Positions 40,158-49,170 of a DNA stretch of 64,000 nucleotides are shown here, one piece after another; positions within the stretch are counted from its first letter, which is position 1; the number at the start of each line of letters is the position of its first letter. The position numbers and the translations under genes were made by a program. Below the pieces are notes generated by a model, which was given only the letters and a program-made list of their open reading frames with translations, was not told the origin of the DNA and made no database searches. Source of the DNA: Rhodobacteraceae bacterium HIMB11 (GTDB lineage: Bacteria > Pseudomonadota > Alphaproteobacteria > Rhodobacterales > Rhodobacteraceae); the NCBI GenBank assembly GCA_000472185.1, contig AVDB01000001.1, positions 1 to 64,000 on the forward strand. Reading direction: 5' to 3'.

Positions 40158-40592
40158 CTATTCAAGATGAATTCTTAGATTTCGCAATACTGGCAGAACG
40201 GACTTTATCTCGTCTGCCCCTGAATCGCGCACCAACTCGGAAATAACCGGTGCGACCAATGCGATTGCATCGTCACGCGCCCGCACGCCTGCGGGACTGA
40301 TCGCCACCAACTTACGCCGTGCATCATCCCAATCAGGTCGGATGTGTATGTATCCAGAAATTTCCAATTTTCCCAATGTGTTGGTCATAGCCCCACGCGT
40401 GACATGGAAACTTTTAGCCAATTGCGCTGGTGTTTTTTCACTCTTGGTGTTTGCAAGATGATTAAGCACCGAAAAATGTGAAAGCTCCATACCCTTTGGC
40501 AATACACGATCCAACTGATTGCGTATAAGTTGATGCACCGTCAGGATTTCACCAAACAATGCAATTGCAAGGGCACTTTCGCTGTCAACCAT
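40158..40592 (-). CDS. MarR family transcriptional regulator
   Basis: A 144-residue winged-helix regulator. The DNA-binding part appears as KTPAQLAKSFHVTRGAMTNT and the wing as IRPDWDDARRKLVAISPAG. Start at ATG 40592 overlaps the nitrilase stop by eight bases, placing it at the end of a comF-grxC-nitrilase-marR run. Targets and ligand are unknown; an autoregulatory role for the run is possible but not shown. Confidence 0.88.
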   Translation of the reverse strand: MVDSESALAIALFGEILTVHQLIRNQLDRVLPKGMELSHFSVLNHLANTKSEKTPAQLAKSFHVTRGAMTNTLGKLEISGYIHIRPDWDDARRKLVAISPAGVRARDDAIALVAPVISELVRDSGADEIKSVLPVLRNLRIHLE

Positions 40593-41421
40593 GTCGTGGC
40601 TCGCTAAATGATTGATTTGACAGGATTGATGGTACACGGGCACGCGTGCTTTCAACAAGCGATAAATCCAGATCTGCATAAATTATACCGTGATCTTCGC
40701 CCGCGTCGGCCATGATTTCACCCCAGGGTGAGACAATCATCGAGTGCCCATATGTTTTTCTTGGGCGTCCTTGACTGGTTTGGTGTTCACCCGTTTGTGC
40801 CGCCGCAATCACAAAACAACCCGTTTCAATCGCACGCGCACGCAGTAACACTTCCCAGTGCGCACGGCCAGTTGGTTGTGCAAAGGCCGCGGGTATCAGC
40901 AGAATTGATGCACCCGATTTTGCCAGTCCACGGTATAAATGTGGAAAGCGAATGTCATAGCAGATTGTCATTCCGATTTTTCCAAATGCGGTGTCTGCGA
41001 TCACCGCATTACCGCCCGCGCGGTATCCATCAGATTCGCGATACTGTTCCGTTTCCGAAAGCGTGACGTCAAACATATGTATTTTATCATATTGCGCGAT
41101 GATCTGACCCGATGGATCGATCATGAAAGATCGATTGGTAAATCGATCATCATCCGGCAACTTCAACGCCAGTGAACCAACAGAAAGCCAAACCCCTAAC
41201 CGAGCAGCGGCGGCACACATTGCCGCCAATGTTTGATCATTCTCCTGCAACACCAAAACTTCATTTTGGCGGCGACGCGAACTTGAAACACAGTTGGTCA
41301 CCTCTGGTGTTGCAATGAACTGTGCTCCCGCTTCAGCGGCCCGTTGTACCATGGATAAAGTCAGCGCAAGGTTTGCAACTGGATCGTCAGACGCGCATAA
41401 TTGCAGGGCCGCAACTTTCAT
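40585..41421 (-). CDS. Nitrilase-superfamily amidohydrolase (Nit2/omega-amidase-like)
   Basis: A 278-residue carbon-nitrogen hydrolase with the Glu-Lys-Cys triad in FIATPEVTNC, QYDKIHMFDV and GMTICYDIRFPHLYR. The pattern is closest to the Nit1/Nit2 branch, which hydrolyses deaminated glutathione or alpha-keto acid amides; the adjacent glutaredoxin makes the deaminated-glutathione role attractive, but this is inference. ATG 41421 overlaps the grxC stop by one base (TGATG). Confidence 0.88.
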   Translation of the reverse strand: MKVAALQLCASDDPVANLALTLSMVQRAAEAGAQFIATPEVTNCVSSSRRRQNEVLVLQENDQTLAAMCAAAARLGVWLSVGSLALKLPDDDRFTNRSFMIDPSGQIIAQYDKIHMFDVTLSETEQYRESDGYRAGGNAVIADTAFGKIGMTICYDIRFPHLYRGLAKSGASILLIPAAFAQPTGRAHWEVLLRARAIETGCFVIAAAQTGEHQTSQGRPRKTYGHSMIVSPWGEIMADAGEDHGIIYADLDLSLVESTRARVPSILSNQSFSEPRHG

Positions 41422-41678
41422 CAAGATGCCTGTAACAGCGGGTCAAGCTTTCCTACGCGTTCCAAAGCATACAGATCATCACACCCACCGACATGATGAT
41501 CATCAATGAAAATCTGCGGAACCGTACGACCGCCACTGGATCGTTGGACCATTTCTTCTCGACGCTCTGGTTCGTTGGCAAGGTCTACTTCCACAAACTC
41601 AACACCTTTGCTTTGCAAAAGTCGTTTTGCAGCATGACAGTAACCACAGAGTGGGCTGGTATAAATTTGAATGCTCAT
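41421..41678 (-). CDS. grxC: Glutaredoxin 3
   Basis: An 85-residue dithiol glutaredoxin with active site CGYC in SPLCGYCHAAKRLL (the usual form is CPYC, so Pro is replaced by Gly) and the glutathione-binding TVPQIFIDD and GGCDDLYAL segments. It reduces disulfides in the cytoplasm with glutathione. It overlaps the nitrilase gene start and follows comF by 24 nt. Confidence 0.93.
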   Translation of the reverse strand: MSIQIYTSPLCGYCHAAKRLLQSKGVEFVEVDLANEPERREEMVQRSSGGRTVPQIFIDDHHVGGCDDLYALERVGKLDPLLQAS

Positions 41679-41702
41679 CTCATCCTATCCTTTTCCAACC
41701 AT

Positions 41703-42320
41703 TTAAGCGTTTTCTGTCACTCTTGCCAGTACAAGAACGGAAATATCCCCGGCCCCTGCGTGTTGAAGCGTTTGGGTAGCAGCACTCAGCGTGGCGCCCG
41801 AGGTCATCACATCGTCAATCAAGACCATTTTTCGTTCCTGTATCTCCTGCGCCTTATCGGGGTTAATTTCAAAAGCACTTTCTAGAATTGAAAAACGCTC
41901 ACTTCGATTAACCGCCTTTAAAGGAACTGTTTTTCGGGGACGCCGCAGAATATCAGGCTTCAATTCAGCCCCAGAATGTTTTGCAACGTGTTTTGCCAAT
42001 ACTTCCACCTGATTATATTTGCGTTGCAAAAATCGCTGCCAGTGCACTGGGATCGGGACAATTAACGTCTTTTCGGTTAGCATATTCGCCGCAATTTGCG
42101 CCATCCAAGCTGCAGCTAGCGCGGCAAGCTCTGGTTGGTCACCGTGTTTTAATTCAAGTATCATCTTCCGCACTAAGCCTTGGTAACGAAAAACTGCCCG
42201 ACCTTCGGCCCAAGGAGGTGGGGTTTGCATGCAGTCATCGCACTCTGCACCTGCAGTTTCCATAACTCCAATCAACGATGCACCGCAACGAACACACGCG
42301 CAATCCGTGTTAAACGGCAT
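41703..42320 (-). CDS. ComF family phosphoribosyltransferase-like protein (5' end broken)
   Basis: A 205-residue frame with the PRTase motif VLIDDVMTSGATLSAA, the ComF segment LIVPIPVHWQRFLQRKYNQ and one CxxC pair (CVRCG with CDDC). Homologues carry an additional N-terminal zinc part of about 40 residues. That part is present upstream in the same frame, starting at ATG 42437, but is cut by a TAA at 42366-42368. Translation from ATG 42320 would give a protein lacking the first zinc site. It leads the grxC-nitrilase-marR run. Confidence 0.85.
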   Translation of the reverse strand: MPFNTDCACVRCGASLIGVMETAGAECDDCMQTPPPWAEGRAVFRYQGLVRKMILELKHGDQPELAALAAAWMAQIAANMLTEKTLIVPIPVHWQRFLQRKYNQVEVLAKHVAKHSGAELKPDILRRPRKTVPLKAVNRSERFSILESAFEINPDKAQEIQERKMVLIDDVMTSGATLSAATQTLQHAGAGDISVLVLARVTENA

Positions 42321-42437
42321 GTCGCGCCAACACGAACCGCACAGCGCGTGTTCTGATTGTAGTTTTTAGCGACGCATAATGCACTTTGGTGGATACAACA
42401 TGCGGATAGCAGTTTGAATTACAGGCGATTTCAGCAT
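42321..42437 (-). pseudogene. Interrupted N-terminal part of comF
   Basis: In frame with the downstream comF: MLKSPVIQTAIRMLYPPKCI, then MRR, a TAA stop (42366-42368), then KLQSEHALCGSCWRDM. The LYPP-C and LCGSCW marks are those of ComF N-termini, where CxxC is expected, but the second Cys is read as Arg. Either substitutions or two small deletions (a TG after ATG and one A in the A5 run) explain it; the deletions would restore CIMC. Confidence 0.6.
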
Positions 42438-42448
42438 ATCTGACCATT

Positions 42449-43270
42449 ATGGCAGGACAAAACCAATTAATTGACCGCAAGGCGCTTTTACAAAACCGCG
42501 CACGTCGTGTGACGCAACAGGGAACGTTTTTGCACGACCTTGCGATCGCTGATGTTCAAGATCGGCTGATGATGGTTAACAGATCCTTTAAGGATATCGT
42601 GATCGTCACGGGATGGGCAGATCCATGGGCCACGGCCTTTCCAGAAGCACGGGTGATTGAGGACACAGATGTGTTGGATTTATCTGTGCAAAGTTGTGAT
42701 CTGATCATACATGCATTGGCCCTGCACTGCGCAAACGATCCTGTGGGACAGATCATTCAATGCGCGCGCAGCCTGCGGCCAGATGGCTTATTTATTGGGA
42801 TCTGTTTTGGTGGTCAGACCTTGCAAGAACTTAGGAGTTCTTTGGCAACAGCAGAAAGCCAGATTACAGGCGGGCTGTCGCCACGTGTTCTGCCCATGGC
42901 TGATCTTCAGGATTTGGGCGCCTTGCTTCAACGTGCGAACCTTGCGTTACCTGTGGCGGATAGCGCAGCGCAAACCGTGGCCTATCCAAATTTACACGCA
43001 TTGATGAGGGATCTACGCGCGATGGGTGAAACAAACCCGATGACCGATCGTTCACGACGCTTCACGCCCCGCGGCCTATTCCAGCGCGCAGAGTCAATTT
43101 ACAAAACAGAATTTGCAAATTCTGACGAACAGTTGCTCGCAACCTTTGAACAAATTTTCCTGACGGGTTGGGCGCCAGACGAAAGTCAACAAAAGCCGCT
43201 ACGCCCAGGGTCCGCAAAAATGCGGCTTGCAGATGCACTTGGTGTCGCAGAACACAATTTGAAAGATTGA
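42449..43270 (+). CDS. NDUFAF5/BioC-like SAM-dependent protein
   Basis: A 273-residue class I methyltransferase-like protein, divergent from comF by 11 nt (from the full comF start). The pattern AGQNQLIDRKALLQNRAR, LIIHALALHCANDPVG and the C-terminal LTGWAPDESQQKPLRPGSAK is that of the NDUFAF5 group, which acts in respiratory complex I assembly by hydroxylating an arginine. BioC, the biotin malonyl-ACP methyltransferase, is the other relative, but the C-terminal motif favours NDUFAF5. Confidence 0.85.
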   Translation: MAGQNQLIDRKALLQNRARRVTQQGTFLHDLAIADVQDRLMMVNRSFKDIVIVTGWADPWATAFPEARVIEDTDVLDLSVQSCDLIIHALALHCANDPVGQIIQCARSLRPDGLFIGICFGGQTLQELRSSLATAESQITGGLSPRVLPMADLQDLGALLQRANLALPVADSAAQTVAYPNLHALMRDLRAMGETNPMTDRSRRFTPRGLFQRAESIYKTEFANSDEQLLATFEQIFLTGWAPDESQQKPLRPGSAKMRLADALGVAEHNLKD

Positions 43271-43321
43271 CCACAGGCGTGATTGCCTTATGTCTGGTGG
43301 GACTAACGGAATGACAGAAGA

Positions 43322-44383
43322 ATGTTTGATAAAAATACGCCCCTAAGTTGCCCAGTGCACGCAGCACCAGATCATCCAAAAGTACCAGAACCAAAGGTCG
43401 GGATCCTGATTGCGAATCTGGGAACACCCGATAACTATGATTATTGGTCTATGCGTCGCTATTTGGGCGAATTTCTATCCGATAAACGCGTGATCGATTA
43501 TCCAGCGTATCTTTGGCAACCACTTCTTCAACTGATTATTTTAACATCTCGGCCATTCCGTTCGGGCGCGGCCTATAAATCAATCTGGAATGAAGAAGAG
43601 GGCGAAAGCCCCCTAATGACAATTACCAAGGCGCAGACAGCCAAGATCAAAGAGCGCACCCATGAAATATATGGCGATAAAGTCGTCGTCGATTTCGCCA
43701 TGCGCTATGGCAATCCTTCGACCAAGTCCAAGGTGCGCGAAATGGTTGCGAAAGGGTGTTCAAAAATATTGTTCTTTCCTTTGTACCCGCACTACGCTGG
43801 TGCGACATCCGCAACGGCGAACGATCAATTTTTCCGCGCTCTGATGGACGAAAAATGGCAGCCCATCGCGCGTGTCATCGAACCATATTTTGATGACGCT
43901 GCATATATTGAGGCCTTGGCTCAATCTGTTGAAAAGGCCTATGCAGATGCGGAAAACAGACCAGAGGTTCTCGTCTGTTCCTACCACGGCGTTCCAAAAC
44001 GCTATCTGATGCAGGGCGATCCCTACCATTGCCAATGTCAAAAAACGACACGACTTCTGAAAGAGCGTTTGGGATGGGCCGACACGGACATAGTGACAAC
44101 ATTCCAATCCAAGTTTGGGCCAGAAGAGTGGTTAAAGCCATATACCGTAGAAGAAGTGGCACGACTTGCAGAAGAAGACGGCAAAAAACGGATTGCAGTT
44201 ATTGCACCTGCGTTTTCAGCCGACTGCATTGAGACATTGGAAGAGATTAACGAAGAAATTAAAGAAAGCTTTGAGGAAGCGGGCGGAGAAGAATTCACTT
44301 ATATTCCATGCCTGAACGATGATGACGCGCATATCGATGCGCTGACACAGATCATCAGTCGGAACCTGCAAGGCTGGCTGTAA
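43322..44383 (+). CDS. hemH: Ferrochelatase
   Basis: A 353-residue enzyme that inserts iron into protoporphyrin IX, the last step of protoheme synthesis. Seen are ILIANLGTPDNYDYWSMRRY, the catalytic histidine region SYHGVPKRYLMQGDPYHCQC, FQSKFGPEEWLKPY and IAPAFSADCIETLEEI. The cysteines in the HCQC region and near the end could bind a 2Fe-2S cluster as in other alphaproteobacterial enzymes. No strong ribosome site; start at ATG 43322 fits homologue length. Confidence 0.95.
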   Translation: MFDKNTPLSCPVHAAPDHPKVPEPKVGILIANLGTPDNYDYWSMRRYLGEFLSDKRVIDYPAYLWQPLLQLIILTSRPFRSGAAYKSIWNEEEGESPLMTITKAQTAKIKERTHEIYGDKVVVDFAMRYGNPSTKSKVREMVAKGCSKILFFPLYPHYAGATSATANDQFFRALMDEKWQPIARVIEPYFDDAAYIEALAQSVEKAYADAENRPEVLVCSYHGVPKRYLMQGDPYHCQCQKTTRLLKERLGWADTDIVTTFQSKFGPEEWLKPYTVEEVARLAEEDGKKRIAVIAPAFSADCIETLEEINEEIKESFEEAGGEEFTYIPCLNDDDAHIDALTQIISRNLQGWL

Positions 44384-44386
44384 CCT

Positions 44387-44785
44387 TTAAATCTTGCGTT
44401 TAAACACTCCAGTGGCCGTCGCGGCCACTGTTCCCAATTCATCGCTGACACGCGCTTCGGCAAAGAATGTTTTAAATCCACCGCCTGTCACTTTAGCGTA
44501 TGTGATCAAACAGTTGCCACTCGCTTTTGCCATGTAGTTCACCGACAGATTTAATGTCATCACAATATGTGGTTTATCGGGGTCACCCGTGTATGATCCG
44601 GCAAAACCCATGGCCGTATCCAATACGGTGGCAAGCGCCCCGCCGTGCGGAATACCCTCACGATTTAATAAATGCGGACCAATCGGCATGATGAGTTTTG
44701 CAAACCCGTCGGACCATTCGACCAATTCATAGCCCATGTGTTTTTGAAAACCACTGAGCGGTTCGTTTAATTCAACAGGATGCAT
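44387..44785 (-). CDS. PaaI-type hotdog acyl-CoA thioesterase
   Basis: A 132-residue single-domain thioesterase with the hotdog active-site segment NREGIPHGGALATVLDTAMG and the later LNLSVNYMAKA strand. ATG 44785 lies two bases after the reconstructed end of the phosphotransferase gene, making it the last gene of a run with SDR, MaoC hydratase, phosphatase and phosphotransferase genes. Its stop is four bases from hemH on the other strand. The acyl chain preferred is unknown. Confidence 0.88.
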   Translation of the reverse strand: MHPVELNEPLSGFQKHMGYELVEWSDGFAKLIMPIGPHLLNREGIPHGGALATVLDTAMGFAGSYTGDPDKPHIVMTLNLSVNYMAKASGNCLITYAKVTGGGFKTFFAEARVSDELGTVAATATGVFKRKI

Positions 44786-44787
44786 GA

Positions 44788-45812
44788 TCAAACCGTTTTT
44801 GCCGCGGCAAGGCCTTGGCGTGCAAATTCATCAACATATTTCCCCAATCGTAATGCCCGTTGTGGATCAGCCGCGTTTCCATCTAATGCCCGTTTTTTAA
44901 CACCTTGCAGAATCCCCGCCATTCGGAAAAACAAAAGGCCAAATAAAACCCAAAGCCCTCAATGCCCGCAATCCCACGACGATCACAATATTCATCAATG
45001 AATTCCTGATCAGTGGGCAGTCCATGTTTTGCGCGATCCACCTCTGCTAAACCACGGCCGTCTTCGCCGACTGGCATGCGCCACTGCATTATAACAGCCG
45101 CAAGGTCCGCATATGGATGCCCAAGCGTTGACAATTCCCAATCAAGAACGGCCAAGCAATCTGGTCCATCTTTTGAAAACAATAGATTATCGATCCGGTA
45201 ATCACCGTGAACCAAGCTTCTTTGGCCATCGTCCTCTGGCATATTTTGATCCAGCCAGATCATCAAATCATCCATATCTGAAATACGTTCAGTTTCCGTT
45301 GCCTTGTATTGCTTTGACCATCTGTCAGTTTGGCGTCGAAAGTAATTTCCAGGTGCGCCATAATCGTCCAGACCCGTCGCTGTCAGGTCAACCGTGTGAA
45401 TTTCCACAAGAACTCGGTTCATTTCAGAATAAATCGCTCTGCGTTGATCTATACTCACCTCAAGCAACTGCGGGTCATCAAAACCCTGCCCATCAATCAT
45501 GTCCATCACATAAAATGCGGCGCCAAGCACCTCGTCATCCTCGCAAAGTGCGTGCATTCGCGCGACGGGGACGTTTGTTGCAGACAAGGCACTTTGTACC
45601 CGAAACTCACGATCAACCGCATGTGCCGACTTTAGCAAAACACCAGGTGGCTTGCGCCGAAGAACATAGGATCCACTGCGCGCATCTAATCGAAATGTTG
45701 GATTGGACTGTCCTCCAGCCAGTTTGACAGTATCAAAAGGCCCCTGAAACCCTTGAACATGTTCATTGAGCCAGGGTTCTAATTTTGCGGGATTAACAAG
45801 TTCATGGTCCAT
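44788..45812 (-). CDS. Phosphotransferase (APH/ACAD10-11-like kinase), frameshifted near 3' end
   Basis: A protein kinase-fold enzyme related to the kinase part of ACAD10/11, which takes part in hydroxyacyl-CoA breakdown. LVHGDYRIDNLLF (catalytic loop) and VLDWELSTLGHPYADLA (metal-binding DFG-like site) are clear. The frame ends early at 44883, but the next frame encodes the usual C-terminus (KKRALDGNAADPQRALRLGK, then FARQGLAAAKTV) up to TGA 44788. One extra base in the A5 run at 44927-44931 restores a 341-residue protein. The GTG at 45818 is an alternative start. Confidence 0.85.
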
Positions 45813-45823
45813 AATCACACATC

Positions 45824-46495
45824 CTAACTATAGGTTAATAGATGCTGCGTTTTCGCAGAAACAAACGGTGTTTCGTTGAACGCATTCAGAAAAAAACCGC
45901 CCGTGCGACGGGAATAGATAAATGTCGACATGGAGGCATTTTTGATTTGCAGCTGAAGATCAACTTGCTTTGCGTGTGATACGCTTAGCGCGTTGGCAAC
46001 AATCTTTGAAATTGCACCGCCCGAGGTCACCACCAAAATTGTGTCACCCTCGAGTCCAAAAATCGTCTGCTGCGCACGCTTTAAGCGTGTCTCAAACGTG
46101 GCCCAGGATTCTGGGGGGTTTGCAATTTCATCGTTCTGCCACAGAGCGAGAGTTTCACGAAGCAAGCGAAAATGTGTTTTGCGATCCGTATGCAGTCCCG
46201 CGGGCGCTTGGCCGCCGACAAAACGCGCGTTCAATAGACCTGTAAAATCGTATTCATTTAAATCTGGTGTAACGATTTGGTGTGTGACCTGCGTTCGCGT
46301 GCCCTGTGATATACCCTTCAGGGTTTCCGCGTGGCGCACCATATCCCCGCGAACCCAATGATCTATTGTAATCCCTTGTTCGAACAGCGCTTTGCCCAGC
46401 GCAACGGATTGTTCGTGTCCAACATCGGACAGTTTATCGTAATTCGCTTGGCCAAACTGCGCCTGACCGTGTCGAACAAATATGATCTTGGGCAC
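45824..46495 (-). CDS. Histidine phosphatase family protein
   Basis: A 223-residue protein of the phosphoglycerate mutase-like superfamily. The RHG motif with phospho-accepting His is present (IIFVRHGQAQFG), but the second catalytic His, normally in an HGG-type motif, reads VVTSGGAISKI here, so full phosphatase activity is uncertain. I start at GTG 46495, which has GGGAGA upstream; the frame extends further but lies inside the MaoC gene. Lies between the MaoC and phosphotransferase genes. Confidence 0.85.
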   Translation of the reverse strand: MPKIIFVRHGQAQFGQANYDKLSDVGHEQSVALGKALFEQGITIDHWVRGDMVRHAETLKGISQGTRTQVTHQIVTPDLNEYDFTGLLNARFVGGQAPAGLHTDRKTHFRLLRETLALWQNDEIANPPESWATFETRLKRAQQTIFGLEGDTILVVTSGGAISKIVANALSVSHAKQVDLQLQIKNASMSTFIYSRRTGGFFLNAFNETPFVSAKTQHLLTYS

Positions 46496-46497
46496 TT

Positions 46498-46962
46498 TTA
46501 TTCTCCCACGTAGTCGCGGCCGATCCATTTTGCGATCAATGCGGGCTTATCTTCTTTTTCAATTTCGACCTTAACTTCCCATACGTTTGTCACTTCCCCT
46601 GGCCGCGCTTCACGTAACTCTAGCAGGGTAAAGTGGCCGCGGATGCGTGCGCCCGCTTTGACAGGCGCAAGGAATCTGATTTTATCAAACCCATAGTTTA
46701 CGCCCATTTTTGATCCAATGATGTCAGGTACCACATCGTAAAACATGGCGGACAGCATGGACAAAGTCAGAAAACCATGCGCGATTGTTGTTCCAAATGG
46801 TGTGTGTTTGGCGCGTTCCGTGTCGATATGAATGAATTGAAAATCCTCGGTGTTTTTTGCGAAGTCATCTATACGTGCTTGGTCAATCAAATACCACTCA
46901 CTCGCGCCAAACCTTGTTCCAACTCGCGCATGATATTCAGCGATAGTCATCGGTTTCGTCAT
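46498..46962 (-). CDS. MaoC family dehydratase / (R)-enoyl-CoA hydratase
   Basis: A 154-residue hotdog-fold hydratase. The catalytic region DFQFIHIDTERAKHTPFGTT with IAHGFLTLS is the standard MaoC/PhaJ pattern; the final part, VNYGFDKIRFLAPVKAG, is typical of the NodN-like branch. It probably hydrates enoyl-CoA. It starts by ATGA overlap with the SDR gene, in the acyl-CoA-related run. Confidence 0.9.
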   Translation of the reverse strand: MTKPMTIAEYHARVGTRFGASEWYLIDQARIDDFAKNTEDFQFIHIDTERAKHTPFGTTIAHGFLTLSMLSAMFYDVVPDIIGSKMGVNYGFDKIRFLAPVKAGARIRGHFTLLELREARPGEVTNVWEVKVEIEKEDKPALIAKWIGRDYVGE

Positions 46963-47777
46963 TCATCTTCTCCAAAGATACTTGGGCCGGTCATAACATT
47001 GATACCACCCGATACTGGAATAATCGCACCCGTAATGTAAGAGCCGCCTGCACCACATAGGAACTGCATACATGCCGCAATATCTTCTGGTCGTCCGATA
47101 CGACCAAGTGGCACACGCGCCCCAACACGATCTCCTCCGCTGTCCTCTCCAATCGCAAATTTGGTCATGCCTGACCGAAATGGACCAGGTGCCAACGCAT
47201 TGACAGTGATATGCTGATCCGCAAGCTCTTTTGCCAAAATACGCGTCATTTGATGCACCGCAGCCTTTGATGCCGCGTATGAATAGGCGCCATCCCCCAT
47301 CGGAATTTCACCCATCACTGAACCGACATTCACAACGCGTGCAGGATCATCAGGTGAAGACGATTCTGCCAATTTATTGGTTAAACGCTGGGTCAAATGA
47401 AACATCCCCGCAACATTTAGGTCAAAGACTTTTGCCCAAGCACCGTGTGGAAACGTTCCCAGTGGCGCGCCCCACGTGCGACCAGCATTATTCATTAAAA
47501 CATGCAGTTTGTCCGTTTGGTTGTCCAAGTCATTGATTAATTGCTCAATGCCATCTTCTGTTGCGACATCCCCCTGCATGGCATGCACACTGCCTGCAAA
47601 ACCCAGGCTATTGACTTCATCAGCAGTCGCACGACAGGCATCGCTTTTCCGTGATGCGATGAAAACCCGTGCTCCTGCCGCGGCTAACGCTGTTGTTGCC
47701 ATCCTGCCAATGCCTGTAGCCCCGCCAGTGACAAGAGCCGTTTTCCCGTTCAGTTCAAAAAGCGTGGTTGGGGTCAT
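46959..47777 (-). CDS. SDR family oxidoreductase
   Basis: A 272-residue classical short-chain dehydrogenase: GGATGIGRMA cofactor loop, NNAG, and the catalytic YSYAASK (Tyr-x-x-x-Lys) are all present. ATG 47777 has AAAGGAT upstream; the longer frame has no site. First gene of a five-gene run (SDR, MaoC, phosphatase, phosphotransferase, thioesterase) that looks like side-chain or fatty-acyl metabolism. The substrate is unknown. Confidence 0.92.
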   Translation of the reverse strand: MTPTTLFELNGKTALVTGGATGIGRMATTALAAAGARVFIASRKSDACRATADEVNSLGFAGSVHAMQGDVATEDGIEQLINDLDNQTDKLHVLMNNAGRTWGAPLGTFPHGAWAKVFDLNVAGMFHLTQRLTNKLAESSSPDDPARVVNVGSVMGEIPMGDGAYSYAASKAAVHQMTRILAKELADQHITVNALAPGPFRSGMTKFAIGEDSGGDRVGARVPLGRIGRPEDIAACMQFLCGAGGSYITGAIIPVSGGINVMTGPSIFGEDE

Positions 47778-47931
47778 ATTCGATCCTTTCGTTGCAAAAA
47801 CTATGAAAAAACAATTCAACATGGTCCAGTAGGTTGTTTATCGCCGTAACGTCATCTTCCTATTCGGTAAAAGTTGCGAAGGACGAGAAACCCACGTATG
47901 TCAGTAAAAACTAAGGAAAAAGGTTAGAATA

Positions 47932-48543
47932 TTGGCAAACCACGTCTACCAAGGTGACTTACCCGATAATTTAGATTTAGGATCTATCGTCGCAATCGAT
48001 TGTGAAACAATGGGCCTAAAACCATATCGTGATCGTTTATGTGTTGTTCAATTGTCAGGTGGCGATGGAAATGCACATTTGGTCCAGATCGCCAAGGGAC
48101 AGAAATCTGCACCAAACCTGTGCAAATTGTTGGAAAATCCTGAGGTTCTAAAGCTATTCCACTTCGGCCGATTTGATATTGCCGCGATGTATCATGCATT
48201 CGGCGCTTTGACCGCACCCGTTTACTGCACAAAAATCGCAAGCAAATTGGTGCGTACATTTACCGACAGACATGGTTTGAAAAACCTACTTCAAGAATTG
48301 CTAGAGGTCGACATATCCAAACAGCAACAATCCAGCGATTGGGGTGCAGATAAGCTTTCAGATGCGCAAGTGTCCTATGCAGCCTCGGATGTTCTGTATC
48401 TGCATCGTTTACGCGATGTACTAAATGAACGGTTGGAAAGAGAAGAACGCGCAGAAATTGCGCAAGCCTGTTTCGATTTTCTGCCACAACGTGCCTTGCT
48501 TGATTTACAAGGATGGCCCGACGAAGATATCTTCTCTCACTGA
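47932..48543 (+). CDS. rnd: Ribonuclease D (short, single-domain)
   Basis: A 203-residue DEDD 3'-5' exonuclease domain: VAIDCETMGL (D, E), LFHFGRFDIAA (D) and YAASDVLYLHRLRD (D with Tyr) are seen. It lacks the HRDC domains of the long RNase D, as is common in Rhodobacterales. The start is TTG 47932, preceded by AAAGG; no suitable ATG is in frame. It leads the lptC-lptA-lptB series, six bases from lptC. Confidence 0.88.
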   Translation: MANHVYQGDLPDNLDLGSIVAIDCETMGLKPYRDRLCVVQLSGGDGNAHLVQIAKGQKSAPNLCKLLENPEVLKLFHFGRFDIAAMYHAFGALTAPVYCTKIASKLVRTFTDRHGLKNLLQELLEVDISKQQQSSDWGADKLSDAQVSYAASDVLYLHRLRDVLNERLEREERAEIAQACFDFLPQRALLDLQGWPDEDIFSH

Positions 48544-48549
48544 TGCACA

Positions 48550-49155
48550 ATGGCAGGGCGCAAGTTGACATATTCACAGACCATATTTGCTGTGAAAATC
48601 ATTTTGCCCGCGGTTGCGATCCTGTTAATCGTCGGTGTTTTTGCTCTATCACGCGGGCAAACCGATCAAACCAACTTGCCCTTCTCTGTTCGTGAAATTA
48701 GCGAACGGTTAAGAGAGCAAGCTGTTGCCAATCCACTTTACATCGGCTCAACACAAAACGGCACTGAGGTCAGGGTATCCGCCAAACGGCTGGTACCTGC
48801 GAAGGATGATCAAGAGGTTACTACGTTTACAACTGTGCGTGCAGAATTCATTGGTGATCAAATTTCCCTGGGCATCATCACGGCGAACCAAGCACGGTTG
48901 GACACCGCAACAGATTCCGTTGCATTCATCGGCAATGTTGTGATGACTGACGATGAAACGCGACAAGTGAATGCGGGCAAACTGCTCACAAATCGCGATA
49001 TGACCAATTCTGTGTTTAACGGGAGTGTGCAAATAATTGATCGGAATAATTCAATCACCTCGGAGAAATTGGAGATATTTCGCCAAACTTCCACCTCACC
49101 CCGTAGATTTGTTTTTACTGACAACGTGAAACTGATATACAATCCAGAACAATAA
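48550..49155 (+). CDS. lptC: LPS export protein LptC
   Basis: A 201-residue bitopic protein: one membrane helix (about residues 13-34) and a periplasmic OstA-like beta-jellyroll with N-A-G-K-L-type strands (VNAGKLLTNRDM, NSITSEKLEI). It links the LptB2FG transporter to LptA. Position ahead of lptA and lptB confirms the call. Confidence 0.88.
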   Translation: MAGRKLTYSQTIFAVKIILPAVAILLIVGVFALSRGQTDQTNLPFSVREISERLREQAVANPLYIGSTQNGTEVRVSAKRLVPAKDDQEVTTFTTVRAEFIGDQISLGIITANQARLDTATDSVAFIGNVVMTDDETRQVNAGKLLTNRDMTNSVFNGSVQIIDRNNSITSEKLEIFRQTSTSPRRFVFTDNVKLIYNPEQ

Positions 49156-49170
49156 CGAATTGGACAATTG

